Below are positions 1 through 9,353 of a DNA stretch of 64,000 nt, in pieces. Made by a program: the position numbers and the translations under genes. Source of the DNA: Salinicoccus cyprini. GTDB taxonomy: Bacteria; Bacillota; Bacilli; Staphylococcales; Salinicoccaceae. The notes beneath the pieces are model-generated. The model searched no databases and was not told the DNA's origin. It saw only the letters and a program-made list of their open reading frames with translations. Every line of letters begins with the position of its first letter. Positions within the stretch are counted from its first letter, which is position 1. The DNA lies in NCBI RefSeq assembly GCF_007713705.1, contig NZ_VMSJ01000005.1, forward strand, positions 167,752 to 231,751, written 5' to 3'.

Positions 1-2
1 AG

Positions 3-182
3 GGCGAGGTCGGCATCTACTGTATCGCCGTTCCCATCTATAACGACGCCGGCAGCATTGTGGCAGCAGTCAGCTGTGCCGGCAGCAAAAGCATGATGCT
101 CGAAAATAAAGACGTGATCGCTGCCCATATCATGGAGGCAGGCAGGGAGATTTCAAAGACCCAAGGATACAACAGCATCTGA
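3..182 (+). CDS. IclR-family transcriptional regulator, C-terminal end (partial)
   Basis: Only the last 59 codons are in the window; the gene begins upstream. The visible protein (GEVGIYCIAVPIYND..., ending KTQGYNSI) has the end of the IclR effector-binding domain: a CIAVPIYNDAGSIVAAVS strand block followed by a helix that closes the domain. IclR proteins bind DNA through an N-terminal winged helix, not visible here, and sense small organic acids through this domain. It lies 42 bp upstream of the galactonate genes on the same strand, so it is probably their local regulator. That link is inference from position only. Confidence 0.75.
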   Translation, partial: GEVGIYCIAVPIYNDAGSIVAAVSCAGSKSMMLENKDVIAAHIMEAGREISKTQGYNSI

Positions 183-224
183 TCTGAGTTCTATCATTCT
201 GGAAACGAAAAGGCGGTAAATGAA

Positions 225-1205
225 ATGTACGTTATTCTAATCGATTCAGGTACGACCAACACCCGCATCAGGATTGTGGACGCGCAGTCCAAAGAAGTCA
301 CTGATGCACTGAAGATTGAAGTCGGTGTCAAAAATGCCGCCATGGATAAGAGCAACCGCAATCTGAAAACTGCCATCGAGCAGGGGATGGAAGAAGTGCT
401 CGGGAGGAACAACCTCACTAGGGAGGACATCAGGCATATCATTGCTTCCGGCATGATCACTTCGAACCTCGGTCTCAAGGAAGTGCCGCATGTCGTCGCA
501 CCTGCAAAAATTGACGATTTCTCGAGAGGCACCGAGTCGGACGAAATATACGGCATTTTGTGCCACTACATTCCCGGCATGAAGAATAAGGACCTCGATG
601 GCAATGGCAGCATCGAAGATATCCGTGAGATGGATATCATGCGCGGGGAGGAGGTCGAAGTGTTCGGCCTGCTTGAACAGATGGATGTCAGCGGCGCAGG
701 CATCATCATTCTGCCCGGCTCCCATACGAAGTTCGTCAGAGTGAATGAGGACAAGGAACTGGTATCCTGCTTCTCGACGCTCGGGGGCGAACTGGTACAG
801 GCAGTCCAGAGCAATACGATCCTCTCCAGTTCACTCGAAGATGGGCTGATCGACATGCTTGAAACCGATCATCTTGAAAAAGGATACAAGAAGACGCAGA
901 CAGAAGGTCTGACCCGATCCCTATTCGGTGTCCGGCTGCTCGATATGTACACGAATACGACCGGCAACCAGCGGGCCAACTACCTGCTCGGTGCCATCTA
1001 CCATGAAGATATCCAGGCATTGAAATTCTATACGGACGGCCTCGATCTCGACTGGCTGATCGTCGGCGGCTCCGAAATTCTGAAGCACAGCATGACGCAT
1101 CTGCTTTCACTCGAGTTTACGGATCAGACCATCATCAAGGCGACCGAGGAAGTGGTGGAGCAGTCCTATATCACCGGCTCGCTCCTGATCCATGGCAACC
1201 AGTAG
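225..1205 (+). CDS. dgoK: 2-dehydro-3-deoxygalactonokinase
   Basis: The protein (326 aa) phosphorylates 2-keto-3-deoxygalactonate with ATP in the De Ley-Doudoroff galactonate pathway in the cytoplasm. The N-terminus has the DgoK family ATPase-fold signature (ILIDSGTTNTRIRIVD), and the middle carries GSHTKFVRV, the phosphate-loop-like motif of DgoK. Length matches the family (about 290-330 aa). It is the first gene of a tight same-strand run with an aldolase and a galactonate dehydratase, which supplies its substrate and uses its product. I am confident of the family; the sugar acid stereochemistry is inferred from the DgoD neighbour. Confidence 0.88.
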   Translation: MYVILIDSGTTNTRIRIVDAQSKEVTDALKIEVGVKNAAMDKSNRNLKTAIEQGMEEVLGRNNLTREDIRHIIASGMITSNLGLKEVPHVVAPAKIDDFSRGTESDEIYGILCHYIPGMKNKDLDGNGSIEDIREMDIMRGEEVEVFGLLEQMDVSGAGIIILPGSHTKFVRVNEDKELVSCFSTLGGELVQAVQSNTILSSSLEDGLIDMLETDHLEKGYKKTQTEGLTRSLFGVRLLDMYTNTTGNQRANYLLGAIYHEDIQALKFYTDGLDLDWLIVGGSEILKHSMTHLLSLEFTDQTIIKATEEVVEQSYITGSLLIHGNQ

Positions 1206-1264
1206 CTGATGAATCGCATCTCGTGAAGAAAGCATTTTTAAATCTCAACTGTGGAGGATGGATA

Positions 1265-2242
1265 ATGAAACCAAAAGTCCTGATAATGAAACCGGTACCG
1301 GAAGATGTGGAAGCGTTCATCAGTGCGCACTGCGATTATGAAATCTGGAATGAAGCCGGCTCCATGCCGGAAGACATGATGTTCGAGAAGCTCAGTGCGG
1401 TGGATGGACTCATGCCAGGGAAGGAAAAGATCGACGGTGCACTGCTCGATCGTGCACCGAACTTGAAGATTGTTTCCAATATCTCGGTCGGCTACGACAA
1501 CTTTGATACGGATGAAATGAAAAGCCGCGGCATCATGGGTACGAATACCCCGCATGTGCTGGACGAGACCGTTGCCGATACGGCGTTTGGACTGATACTC
1601 TCAGCAGCCCGCAAATTATCGATGCTCGACCGCTACGTCAAGAGCGGCCAGTGGAAAGTGAAGAATGAAGAGATTTTTCTCGGCACGGACGTACATCATG
1701 CGACACTTGGCATTTTCGGTCTCGGCAGAATTGGAGAGAAGGTCATCCGCCGTGCTGTGAGGGGATTCGATATGAATGTCATCTACCATAACAGGTCACG
1801 AAACGAAGCAGTTGAAGAAGAGTATGGCGTCGAATACGTGGGCAAGGAAGAGCTATTGAAGCAATCGGACTTCATTCTGACACTGCTGCCACTGACGGAA
1901 CAGACAACGAACTACATCTCGCATAAGGAATTCCGACTGATGAAGAAGGATGCATTCCTGATCCATCTGTCGAGAGGCAAAGTGGTGGGTGAAGCGGCTC
2001 TGATCCAGGCACTTGAAGAAGGCAGGATTGCAGGTGCCGGGCTCGATGTGTATGAGGCGGAGCCTGTTTCACCCGACAACCCGCTGCTCGACATGGATAA
2101 CGTGGTTACACTGCCCCACGTCGGTTCGGCGACAAAGCAGACGCGTGACGCCATGGCCATGCGTGCGGCTGAGAATATGGTCCAGGGCCTGAAAGGCGAA
2201 AGACCCAAGGATCTGGTGAAGGAACTGGATATACCCGAATAG
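1265..2242 (+). CDS. D-isomer-specific 2-hydroxyacid dehydrogenase (glyoxylate/2-ketogluconate reductase type)
   Basis: An NAD(P)-dependent 2-hydroxyacid dehydrogenase of 325 aa. It shows the Rossmann motif GIFGLGRIGEKV and the catalytic Arg (HLSRGKVV), Glu (DVYEAEPV) and His (LPHVGSAT) of the family. The start at 1265 is chosen because GGAGG (1253-1257) sits 7 nt before it; an upstream in-frame start would add 14 residues with no good ribosome site. Members reduce glyoxylate, hydroxypyruvate or 2-keto sugar acids. It is embedded between dgoK and the aldolase gene and is not part of the textbook Dgo pathway, so it may interconvert a keto acid intermediate or side product. The substrate cannot be read from sequence. 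Confidence 0.85.
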   Translation: MKPKVLIMKPVPEDVEAFISAHCDYEIWNEAGSMPEDMMFEKLSAVDGLMPGKEKIDGALLDRAPNLKIVSNISVGYDNFDTDEMKSRGIMGTNTPHVLDETVADTAFGLILSAARKLSMLDRYVKSGQWKVKNEEIFLGTDVHHATLGIFGLGRIGEKVIRRAVRGFDMNVIYHNRSRNEAVEEEYGVEYVGKEELLKQSDFILTLLPLTEQTTNYISHKEFRLMKKDAFLIHLSRGKVVGEAALIQALEEGRIAGAGLDVYEAEPVSPDNPLLDMDNVVTLPHVGSATKQTRDAMAMRAAENMVQGLKGERPKDLVKELDIPE

Positions 2243-2275
2243 ATGGAATTAAATAAAAGATAGGTGGCGAAATCA

Positions 2276-2902
2276 ATGGCTGTACTTGAAAAGATCAAGG
2301 AACATAGGATGATCGGCATACTGCGTGGCTATGATACGGAGGATGCGGTGAAAATCGTCGGTGCACTGGTCCAGAACGACTTCCGGGTCATCGAAGTGGC
2401 ACTCAACTCCCCGAACGCGAAAGAGACGCTCAAGGCACTGAAGGAGAATTTCGGCAATGAAATTACACTTGGCGCCGGCACGGTGCTGACCGTGGAGGAT
2501 GCACAGGACTGCATTGATATTGGTGTCGAATTCCTGCTGGCACCGGTCTACGGCGAAGCAGTACTCAAGTTCGCCAATGAACAGGGTGTCCTATATATCC
2601 CCGGCTGCTACACGCCGACGGAAATATATGATGCACATATGGCAGGGGCGAAGATGATCAAAGTCTTCCCGGCCGGCCAGCTCAAAGCAAGCTACATCAA
2701 GGATGTGCTGGCACCGATGAATGACCTGGTGCTCCTGCCGACAGGCGGCGTGAGTGCGGACAATATCAATACATTTCTTGAAGCGGGGGCAGCAGCAGTC
2801 GGCATCAATTCAGCCCTTGTCCCTTCGAATCGCAAAGTCGACGAAGCCCTCGAGATTGAGATCAGCGAGCGTGTCAAAGAACTGAAAGGCAAGGTGGAAT
2901 AG
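2276..2902 (+). CDS. dgoA: 2-dehydro-3-deoxy-6-phosphogalactonate (KDPGal/KDPG) aldolase
   Basis: A class I aldolase (about 208 aa) that splits 2-keto-3-deoxy-6-phosphogalactonate into pyruvate and glyceraldehyde 3-phosphate. Visible family marks are GILRG near the N-terminus, the catalytic Glu in RVIEVALNS (E40), the glycine motif GAGTV, the Schiff-base lysine in MIKVFPAG (K129) and the phosphate motif PTGGV. The ATG at 2276 follows AGGTGG (2262-2267) by 8 nt; a GTG at 2264 lies inside that ribosome site and is less likely. KDPG (Eda) activity cannot be excluded, since the two aldolases are one family. The DgoK/DgoD neighbours favour the galactonate series. Confidence 0.86.
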   Translation: MAVLEKIKEHRMIGILRGYDTEDAVKIVGALVQNDFRVIEVALNSPNAKETLKALKENFGNEITLGAGTVLTVEDAQDCIDIGVEFLLAPVYGEAVLKFANEQGVLYIPGCYTPTEIYDAHMAGAKMIKVFPAGQLKASYIKDVLAPMNDLVLLPTGGVSADNINTFLEAGAAAVGINSALVPSNRKVDEALEIEISERVKELKGKVE

Positions 2903-2903
2903 A

Positions 2904-4052
2904 ATGAAGATCAAAAGCTATGAAATGTTTACCGTACCGCCAAGATGGCTGTTTCTGAAAGTCGAGACGGATGACGGACTTGTCGGCTGGGGAGAACCGG
3001 TCATCGAAGGCAAGGCGGCAACCGTCAAGGCGGCAGTCGCCGAGCTGATGGATACGATCATCGGCAAAGATCCGATGAATATCGAAGGCATCTGGAACGA
3101 ACTGTACCGTGCCGGCTTCTATCGTGGCGGTCCGATCCTTATGAGCGCACTCGCCGGCATCGACCAGGCGCTATGGGACATCAAAGGCAAGTACTATAAT
3201 GCGCCGGTCCACCAGCTGCTCGGCGGCAAGGCACGCGAGAAGATCAAAGTGTATTCCTGGGTCGGCGGTGACCGTCCAGTGGATGTCGGAGCAGCTGCAC
3301 TAGAGCTGAAGAACACGGGCATCACAGCCGTGAAAATGAACGCAACAGAAGAACTCCAGTATATCGATTCCTACAGCAAGGTGGACGCAGTACTCGAGCG
3401 CGTCGCTTCCATCCGTGAGATGTGCGGCAATGATTTCGGCATCGGCATCGACTTCCATGGTCGTGTGCATAAGCCGATGGCAAAAGTGCTGGCAAAGGAA
3501 CTGGAGCAGTTCAGACCGATGTTCCTGGAAGAACCTGCCCTGCCTGAAAATAATGAAAACCTGCGTGATATCGCAATGCATACATCCATACCGATTGCCA
3601 CTGGTGAACGGATGTTCTCCAAATGGCAGTTCAAGACACTGCTTCAGGACGGCTATGTGGATATCATCCAGCCGGACCTCTCGCACGCCGGCGGCATCAC
3701 GGAATGCAAGAAGATCATCTCGATGGCGGAAGCCTACGATGTGGCGGCGGCACCGCACTGTCCACTTGGACCGATTGCGCTTGCTGCATGCATCCAGGTC
3801 GACGCAACATGCCACAATGCGGTGATCCAGGAGCAGAGCCTCGGCATCCACTACAATAAAGGAAACGATATTCTCGACTACGTGACGGATGCTTCCGTAT
3901 TCGAATATACGGAAGGTCATGTCGAAGTACTCGACAAGCCGGGTCTCGGCATTGAAATCAATGAAGACTACGTAAGGGAACGCAGCATGGTCGGACACAA
4001 CTGGAAGAACCCGGTATGGCTGCATCAAGACGGCAGTATCGCAGAATGGTAA
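2904..4052 (+). CDS. dgoD: D-galactonate dehydratase (enolase superfamily)
   Basis: Dehydrates D-galactonate to 2-keto-3-deoxygalactonate. The 382-residue protein starts 1 nt after the aldolase stop, so the two are translationally coupled. The full set of residues known for DgoD is at the standard numbering: metal ligands D183, E209 and E235, bases H185 ([10 protein letters not shown]) and H285 (APHCPLGP), and E310 (VIQEQS). The C-terminal WKNPVW...DGSIAEW is also typical. The exact match in numbering makes this one of the firmest calls in the window and fixes the pathway of the operon as galactonate degradation. Confidence 0.95.
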   Translation: MKIKSYEMFTVPPRWLFLKVETDDGLVGWGEPVIEGKAATVKAAVAELMDTIIGKDPMNIEGIWNELYRAGFYRGGPILMSALAGIDQALWDIKGKYYNAPVHQLLGGKAREKIKVYSWVGGDRPVDVGAAALELKNTGITAVKMNATEELQYIDSYSKVDAVLERVASIREMCGNDFGIGIDFHGRVHKPMAKVLAKELEQFRPMFLEEPALPENNENLRDIAMHTSIPIATGERMFSKWQFKTLLQDGYVDIIQPDLSHAGGITECKKIISMAEAYDVAAAPHCPLGPIALAACIQVDATCHNAVIQEQSLGIHYNKGNDILDYVTDASVFEYTEGHVEVLDKPGLGIEINEDYVRERSMVGHNWKNPVWLHQDGSIAEW

Positions 4053-4072
4053 AAAGGAAAGGGGTATAGAAA

Positions 4073-5434
4073 ATGTCTAATGAACTATGGCTGGTCATTG
4101 CGACTGTTATTGGAATCGCTTTACTGCTGTTCCTGATCATGAAAGTCCAGCTTCACGCATTTGTATCATTGCTTATCGCATCTCTCTTCATCGGTCTCGC
4201 AACAGGGATGAGCCCGATGGACATCATCGACGTCATCGAAACGGGGATGGGCGGCACGCTCGGATTCATCGCAGTCGTCGTCGGTCTCGGTGCGATGTTC
4301 GGTGAAGTACTGAAAGTTTCCGGAGGTGCCGAACGGCTGGCCCTCACACTGATCGACAAGTTCGGCGAGAAACGCTCGCAGTGGGCGCTCGGTTTTACAG
4401 GATTTCTCGTCTCCATCCCGGTATTTCTGGATGTGGCGCTTGTCATCCTGATCCCGATCGTCTACTCCCTGGCTACGAAAACGAGGAAATCACTGCTGTA
4501 CTACGGTATTCCGTTGCTTGCCGGACTTGCCGTGGCACACAGCTTCGTACCACCGACACCAGGTCCGATGACCGTCGCTGCCATGCTCGGCGTCGACCTC
4601 GGCTGGGTCATCCTGTTCGGTATCGCAGCCGGTATCCCGGCAATGATTCTTGCAGGTCCCGTCTTCGGTAAATACATCGGAAGCAAGATCCAGCTTGAAA
4701 TTCCGGACTACCAGAAGCTTGAAGATGATGTCAGCGCAATGCGCGAGGAAAGAGATATGCCAAGCTTTACGCTCGTATTCTCCCTCATTCTCATTCCGCT
4801 CGTACTGATTCTGGCCAACACGGTGACAGGCGCAATTGTTGGAGAGGAATCCACAAACCTTCTTGCTGAAAGCATCCAGTTTGTCGGACATCCGTTCGTG
4901 GCACTGATCATCACTGTGGTTCTGACATTCATGCTGCTCGGTACACGCCGTGGCTACACGAGAGGCGAAGTACAGGATATCGCGACAAAAGCACTCGAAC
5001 CTGCAGGTATCATCATTCTGATCACGGGTGCCGGTGGCGTATTCAAGGAAGTGCTCATCCAGAGTGGTGTCGGCGACGTCATGGGTAACCTTGTCGTTGG
5101 AGCCGGACTGCCGCTTGTCATCGCTGCATTCGTCATCACGACATTTGTCCGTGTGGCCCAGGGGTCTGCAACTGTTGCGATGGTTACCGGTGCCGGACTC
5201 ATGTCACCGATCATTGCAGTGAGCCCGGTATCGCAGCCTGAACTCGGTCTGATCGCCATTGCGATTGCGAGTGGGGCGACAGTGCTCTCCCACGTCAACG
5301 ACTCCGGCTTCTGGCTGGTCAACCGCTTCTTCGGCATGACCACCGGTGAGACGCTGAAGTCGTGGACGGTCATGGAGACCATCATCGGCCTGACCGGCTT
5401 TGCCGTCGTACTGGTCATCAGTCTATTCATATAG
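4073..5434 (+). CDS. GntP-family sugar acid:H+ permease (probable galactonate/gluconate uptake)
   Basis: A 453-residue membrane protein of the GntP family (gluconate:H+ symporters), with about 12 hydrophobic segments and family motifs such as VPPTPGPMTVAAMLGVDLG and HVNDSGFWLVNRFFGM. GntP proteins import gluconate and related aldonates across the cytoplasmic membrane. It is the last gene of the dgo run, 20 bp after dgoD, and is followed directly by a strong hairpin terminator (5443-5467). In this setting D-galactonate is the likeliest substrate (inference), although the next transcription unit encodes a gluconokinase, so gluconate or dual specificity is possible. Confidence 0.88.
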   Translation: MSNELWLVIATVIGIALLLFLIMKVQLHAFVSLLIASLFIGLATGMSPMDIIDVIETGMGGTLGFIAVVVGLGAMFGEVLKVSGGAERLALTLIDKFGEKRSQWALGFTGFLVSIPVFLDVALVILIPIVYSLATKTRKSLLYYGIPLLAGLAVAHSFVPPTPGPMTVAAMLGVDLGWVILFGIAAGIPAMILAGPVFGKYIGSKIQLEIPDYQKLEDDVSAMREERDMPSFTLVFSLILIPLVLILANTVTGAIVGEESTNLLAESIQFVGHPFVALIITVVLTFMLLGTRRGYTRGEVQDIATKALEPAGIIILITGAGGVFKEVLIQSGVGDVMGNLVVGAGLPLVIAAFVITTFVRVAQGSATVAMVTGAGLMSPIIAVSPVSQPELGLIAIAIASGATVLSHVNDSGFWLVNRFFGMTTGETLKSWTVMETIIGLTGFAVVLVISLFI

Positions 5435-5442
5435 CAATACAG

Positions 5443-5467
5443 ACCCCATGCGATGCATGGGGTTTTT
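5443..5467 (+). terminator. Rho-independent terminator after the dgo operon
   Basis: Perfect 9-bp stem ACCCCATGC / GCATGGGGT with loop GAT and a run of T. It lies 8 bp after the permease stop and separates the dgo operon from the gluconokinase unit. Confidence 0.88.
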
Positions 5468-5494
5468 GTGTACAGCGGCAAAAACACATATAAT
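5466..5494 (+). promoter_or_regulatory. SigA-type promoter of the gluconokinase gene
   Basis: TTGTGT (5466-5471), a 17-bp spacer and a perfect TATAAT (5489-5494), 34 bp before the gluconokinase start. It begins inside the T-run of the preceding terminator, which argues for independent transcription of the kinase. Confidence 0.6.
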
Positions 5495-5527
5495 AGAGGT
5501 AACAGGAAAAAACGAGGAGGAAATGGC

Positions 5528-7042
5528 ATGAAGAAATATATGATGGGTCTCGATCTCGGAACAACAGCAGTGAAGGCGGTGCTGTTCAGTACAGAGGGCG
5601 AATATGTGGACAAGGAGACCGAACACTATCCGCTCCACACCCCGGACGTACATACCGCAGAGCAGGATCCGGATGAGATTCTCGGCAAGGCGATGCGGGC
5701 AGTCAAAACGCTCGTTGAGCGCAACAGCTGCGGTAACAGCATCGAATTCATTTCATGCTCTTCCGCCATGCACAGCCTGATTCTGCTGGACCGCTCCGGC
5801 AGCCGGCTGACCGAATGCATCACCTGGGCGGACCGTCGCAGTGAAGATGTTGCAGAAGCGTGGAATACGGAAAAAGGGGTCAGCATATACAGACGGACGG
5901 GGACGCCGATCCACCCGATGAGCCCATTCATCAAGCTGCTTTATTTCAAGGAGGCAAATCCCGGGATGTACAGCCGCATCGGCAAGATTGTCGGCATCAA
6001 GGAATATGTGCTGCACCACTTCACAGGACTTTATGAAGTCGACAAGTCGGTTGCGAGCAGCATGGGCATGATGAACCTTGAGACATCGCAGTGGGATGAG
6101 GAAGTGCTTGATATTCTCGAACTCAGCCCGGAACAGCTGCCCGACATTGTCGATACGACACGCGTATATCCTAGTCTCAACCGGGCTTATGATCATCTTG
6201 GCGTGGCAGAGGAGACAAAGATTGTCATCGGTGCCAGTGATGGCGTACTCGCCAATCTTGGTGTCAATGCCATCGAGGAAGGCGATATTGCCATCACGAT
6301 CGGTACGAGCGGTGCCATCCGGACGGTGATCGATGCACCGAGGACGGATGCGAAGATGCGCATATTCTGCTATCACCTGACGAACGACCACTATGTCATC
6401 GGCGGTCCGGTGAATAACGGCGGCGTCGTTCTGAGATGGGTGCGCGATGAACTGTGCCAGGAGGAAGTCGGAGAGGCCGCAACGAAGGGGAAGGATCCAT
6501 ACGAAGTGATGACCCAGGCGGCCAAGGATATCCAGCCCGGCAGCAATGGGCTCATCTTCCACCCGTATCTGGCTGGCGAGCGGGCACCGCTGTGGAATGC
6601 CAAGGCAGTGGGTTCATTCTACGGCATGACACTGTCGCACAGCAGAAGCCACATGATCCGTGCGGCAATGGAAGGTGTCGTCTATAATCTCTACAGCGTA
6701 TACCTTGCACTCAGGGAACAGATGAGCAGCGTCAAAAGCATCAAGGCAAGCGGCGGATTCGCCAGAAGCGAGATGTGGAAGCAGCTCATGTCCGATGTGT
6801 TCGGTGAACAGCTGACTGTGCCGAAATCCTATGAATCGAGTGCTTTCGGAGCCTGCCTGCTCGGCCTGTACGCCATTGGCGAGATGGATGATCTGAGCGC
6901 AGTATCAAACTTCGTCGGAGAGAGCGATGCATACACGCCGGATGAGAAAGTATATATGAAATATCAGGAAATCATGAGTGTATATATCGAAATCGGACGT
7001 GCACTGGAACCATTCTATGACAGGATGGATGATATCAGATAG
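5528..7042 (+). CDS. gntK: FGGY-family gluconokinase
   Basis: A cytoplasmic carbohydrate kinase of 504 aa that phosphorylates gluconate to 6-phosphogluconate. The N-terminal ATPase motif YMMGLDLGTTAVKAVLF, the substrate-domain block CITWADRRSEDVAE and the C-terminal FGGY signature region (MEGVVYNLYSVYLAL, KASGGFARSEMWKQLMSDVFG) are all present. Length fits GntK of Gram-positives (about 510 aa). The ATG at 5528 follows GAGGAGG; an upstream in-frame extension would run back into the terminator. Xylulokinase is the main alternative, but the overall pattern and the adjacent GntP permease favour gluconate. Confidence 0.82.
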   Translation: MKKYMMGLDLGTTAVKAVLFSTEGEYVDKETEHYPLHTPDVHTAEQDPDEILGKAMRAVKTLVERNSCGNSIEFISCSSAMHSLILLDRSGSRLTECITWADRRSEDVAEAWNTEKGVSIYRRTGTPIHPMSPFIKLLYFKEANPGMYSRIGKIVGIKEYVLHHFTGLYEVDKSVASSMGMMNLETSQWDEEVLDILELSPEQLPDIVDTTRVYPSLNRAYDHLGVAEETKIVIGASDGVLANLGVNAIEEGDIAITIGTSGAIRTVIDAPRTDAKMRIFCYHLTNDHYVIGGPVNNGGVVLRWVRDELCQEEVGEAATKGKDPYEVMTQAAKDIQPGSNGLIFHPYLAGERAPLWNAKAVGSFYGMTLSHSRSHMIRAAMEGVVYNLYSVYLALREQMSSVKSIKASGGFARSEMWKQLMSDVFGEQLTVPKSYESSAFGACLLGLYAIGEMDDLSAVSNFVGESDAYTPDEKVYMKYQEIMSVYIEIGRALEPFYDRMDDIR

Positions 7043-7054
7043 GGAGGTGGCAGC

Positions 7055-8488
7055 ATGGATCTGCATCAATTTTTCACCCATTTTCTTGAAGAAAATGAAC
7101 TTGTCAGAGCCAATCTGATCAATGATCGGCAGTTTGATACAAAGGCCGCACTCGTCCAGTTCAAGGAGGCGGAAGTTGCGGGACTCGATGCGGACTCTGT
7201 GGTGGCCGGCATGCTGTCGATGACCGAAGTCGAACTCATCAGCCACCTGGTTGACATGGAGACCGACGACCGGCTGCATTACGTCGCCTATGACGTCAGG
7301 CAGTATCCTGTGCTGATCGACTACCAGTATGTGCTCGAGGCAGGGGACGGGACCGGCGCCATCCATCATGACATCATCCGGGCACTGCACGGCATATTGA
7401 AGGAGAGTGGGACACTTCCGGCCTATCCGATGTATATCCATAAGGATGATCCGCTGGATCCGGAAGAGATCAGCCAGCTCCATCATATATACAAAGGTCC
7501 GATCTACTGGCTGTACGACAACCTGACATGGCGGACACTCCGTGCCATGCTGAAGCGGCTCAACGTGGAGCCGGACGGCCATCAGAAAGAGGACTATCTG
7601 CGCCATATGACGTCCGTCATCACCCACCCGAAATACCTTGAAGGCATTCTGCTTCAGCTCTGGCCGGAGGAGTATGCCAGCATCCGTGAAAATGTCGAGA
7701 AGAGCTTCAATGTGTATGAGGCGAGCTCGAGATGGGAGACGGCGAAGGAGATCGGTCTTCTCGTCAAGATCCATGCCGACCACTACGTCATGCATGAGGA
7801 CGTGAGGCGCGCACTCGAACAGGTCGACTTCCATGCAGTCGAAACCAAAGTTCGCCAAGGTCTCGGCCCTGCCGGAAATAAAAGCCAGGGCGGCGACTAC
7901 AACGCGCATATCATCCGATTGACTGTGGAAGATATCGATTTTGAGATTACACGCACCATCATCGTACCTGCCGGCCTCAACTTTTTCGAGCTGCACCTCA
8001 TCATCCAGAAGGCGATGGGTTGGCGGCAGAAGCATGACGCGATGTTCAGATCCGGCAATCTGGTCATCGTTGAGCGCATGAACCAGGTGGAAGGGCGCTC
8101 CGAGGGGACAATGGAGCTTCTTTCAAGCTTCACCCAGATCGATGGTGTGTTCGATCAGCATGAAGTGCTCGAATATATGTATGGTGCGTCCTATCGCCTG
8201 AAAGTACTGGCTGAAAATACAACCAATATCCACCGGCGGATTCCAGGCATTCGCGACTACGCAGGTCCCGCGCCGATCGAGAATATCGGCGGTGCCGGCA
8301 ATCTGGCTGGTGTGCTTGAGATACTCGGCGACCCGAGACATCCGGAATACGCCCGTACGTACGAGAAGGTCCGGGCGACGAATTTCAGGGAACGCTATCC
8401 GATTACTGCCATCAACAACCAGCTTGAAAAGCTCTTCAGGAAATCCCATCCGATTACGGAGTTCAATTCAGATGAAGCGGATATATGA
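7055..8488 (+). CDS. Protein with a plasmid pRiA4b ORF-3-like domain (IS1096 TnpR-like fold)
   Basis: A 477-residue soluble protein 12 bp after gntK, probably in the same transcript. The C-terminal part (about residues 285-430: HIIRLTVEDIDFEITRTIIVPAGLNFFELHLIIQKAMGW...) is a typical PRiA4_ORF3 domain, a fold of unknown function found alone and fused to other modules in many bacteria. The N-terminal 280 residues are helical with many acidic residues and match nothing I recognise. Genes of this family were once labelled transposon-associated, but no mobile element is visible here. Function unknown. Confidence 0.7.
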   Translation: MDLHQFFTHFLEENELVRANLINDRQFDTKAALVQFKEAEVAGLDADSVVAGMLSMTEVELISHLVDMETDDRLHYVAYDVRQYPVLIDYQYVLEAGDGTGAIHHDIIRALHGILKESGTLPAYPMYIHKDDPLDPEEISQLHHIYKGPIYWLYDNLTWRTLRAMLKRLNVEPDGHQKEDYLRHMTSVITHPKYLEGILLQLWPEEYASIRENVEKSFNVYEASSRWETAKEIGLLVKIHADHYVMHEDVRRALEQVDFHAVETKVRQGLGPAGNKSQGGDYNAHIIRLTVEDIDFEITRTIIVPAGLNFFELHLIIQKAMGWRQKHDAMFRSGNLVIVERMNQVEGRSEGTMELLSSFTQIDGVFDQHEVLEYMYGASYRLKVLAENTTNIHRRIPGIRDYAGPAPIENIGGAGNLAGVLEILGDPRHPEYARTYEKVRATNFRERYPITAINNQLEKLFRKSHPITEFNSDEADI

Positions 8489-8511
8489 TGTTTTATTTTT
8501 AGGAGGCTCAT

Positions 8512-9216
8512 ATGGAACAGGAAAAAATATATAGGCTGTTTACCGGTAAAGTGAAGAAGGTTGGACAGAAAGAAGCAGAAAACAAGATGGATCAGGAGTG
8601 GGAAAGCGCCATTTTCAAGACAGTCACAGAAGGACCGGTCCATTTGACGAAGACTGGATTTGTGGGAGACGATGTCGCCGATAAGAAAAACCATGGCGGC
8701 CCTGAAAAGGCGGTCTTCGCCTATCCGGTCAGCCACTACGAATCATGGCGCCGTGAACTTGATGCGGATATTGAAATCGGAGGCAACGGAGAGAATTTTG
8801 CAGTCATGCATATGGACGAGACATCCGTCTGCATCGGGGATACATACAAGGTTGGTGGGTCAGTCCTCCAGGTCTCCCAGCCGAGACGCCCGTGCTGGAA
8901 GCCCGCACGTCGCCATAATGTACTCGACCTGGCCTTGAGGATCCAGAAGACCGGCCGCACCGGCTGGTACTTCCGGGTGATTGAAGAAGGGGATGTGGAG
9001 AGCGGAGATACGTTTCAGCTCATCAGCCGTCCCCATCCCGACTGGTCAATCGAGGCATGCAACGAAGTCATGTACAATCAGAAGGATAACATCGGTCTGA
9101 ATGAAAGCCTGGCATCCCTCGACCTTCTGGCTGAAAGCTGGAAAACGACAATCAGCAAGCGCCTTTCCGGCGATGAAGGCAGCAGCGAGAAGCGTGTGTT
9201 CGGACCAAATAGGTAG
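8512..9216 (+). CDS. MOSC-domain protein, YiiM-like
   Basis: A 234-residue MOSC protein of the YiiM type (MOSC domain plus C-terminal 3-alpha domain). The MOSC core contains VGDDVADKKNHGGPEKAVFAYP, GENFAV and the conserved cysteine in QPRRPCWKPA, which in this superfamily binds the molybdenum cofactor. E. coli YiiM reduces N-hydroxylated bases such as 6-N-hydroxylaminopurine; the same role here is inference. A GGAGG ribosome site precedes the ATG. It closes the rightward run and is followed by a strong terminator. Confidence 0.85.
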   Translation: MEQEKIYRLFTGKVKKVGQKEAENKMDQEWESAIFKTVTEGPVHLTKTGFVGDDVADKKNHGGPEKAVFAYPVSHYESWRRELDADIEIGGNGENFAVMHMDETSVCIGDTYKVGGSVLQVSQPRRPCWKPARRHNVLDLALRIQKTGRTGWYFRVIEEGDVESGDTFQLISRPHPDWSIEACNEVMYNQKDNIGLNESLASLDLLAESWKTTISKRLSGDEGSSEKRVFGPNR

Positions 9217-9260
9217 GATGAAGGTGGCTGTCAGCGTATAACGTTTTGATAATAAGTAGT

Positions 9261-9307
9261 AAAAAAGGATGTCATCTATTCTTGTGCAGATGACATCCTT
9301 TTATTTT
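9261..9307 (+). terminator. Rho-independent terminator after the MOSC gene
   Basis: Inverted repeat AAAAAAGGATGTCATCT / AGATGACATCCTTTT with a short loop and a T-rich tail, 45 bp after the MOSC stop. It ends the gntK-MOSC transcript before the repeat array. Confidence 0.88.
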
Positions 9308-9353
9308 TGTTAGGTTGATGTTCAATTTGCATTGAGCGGCTGGTTCAGTGTAC

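Noticed and set aside
7055..8488. Transposon gene, suggested by the family name IS1096 TnpR-like
   Set aside because: No terminal repeats, transposase or other mobile signs around it; the family is widespread in ordinary chromosomes.
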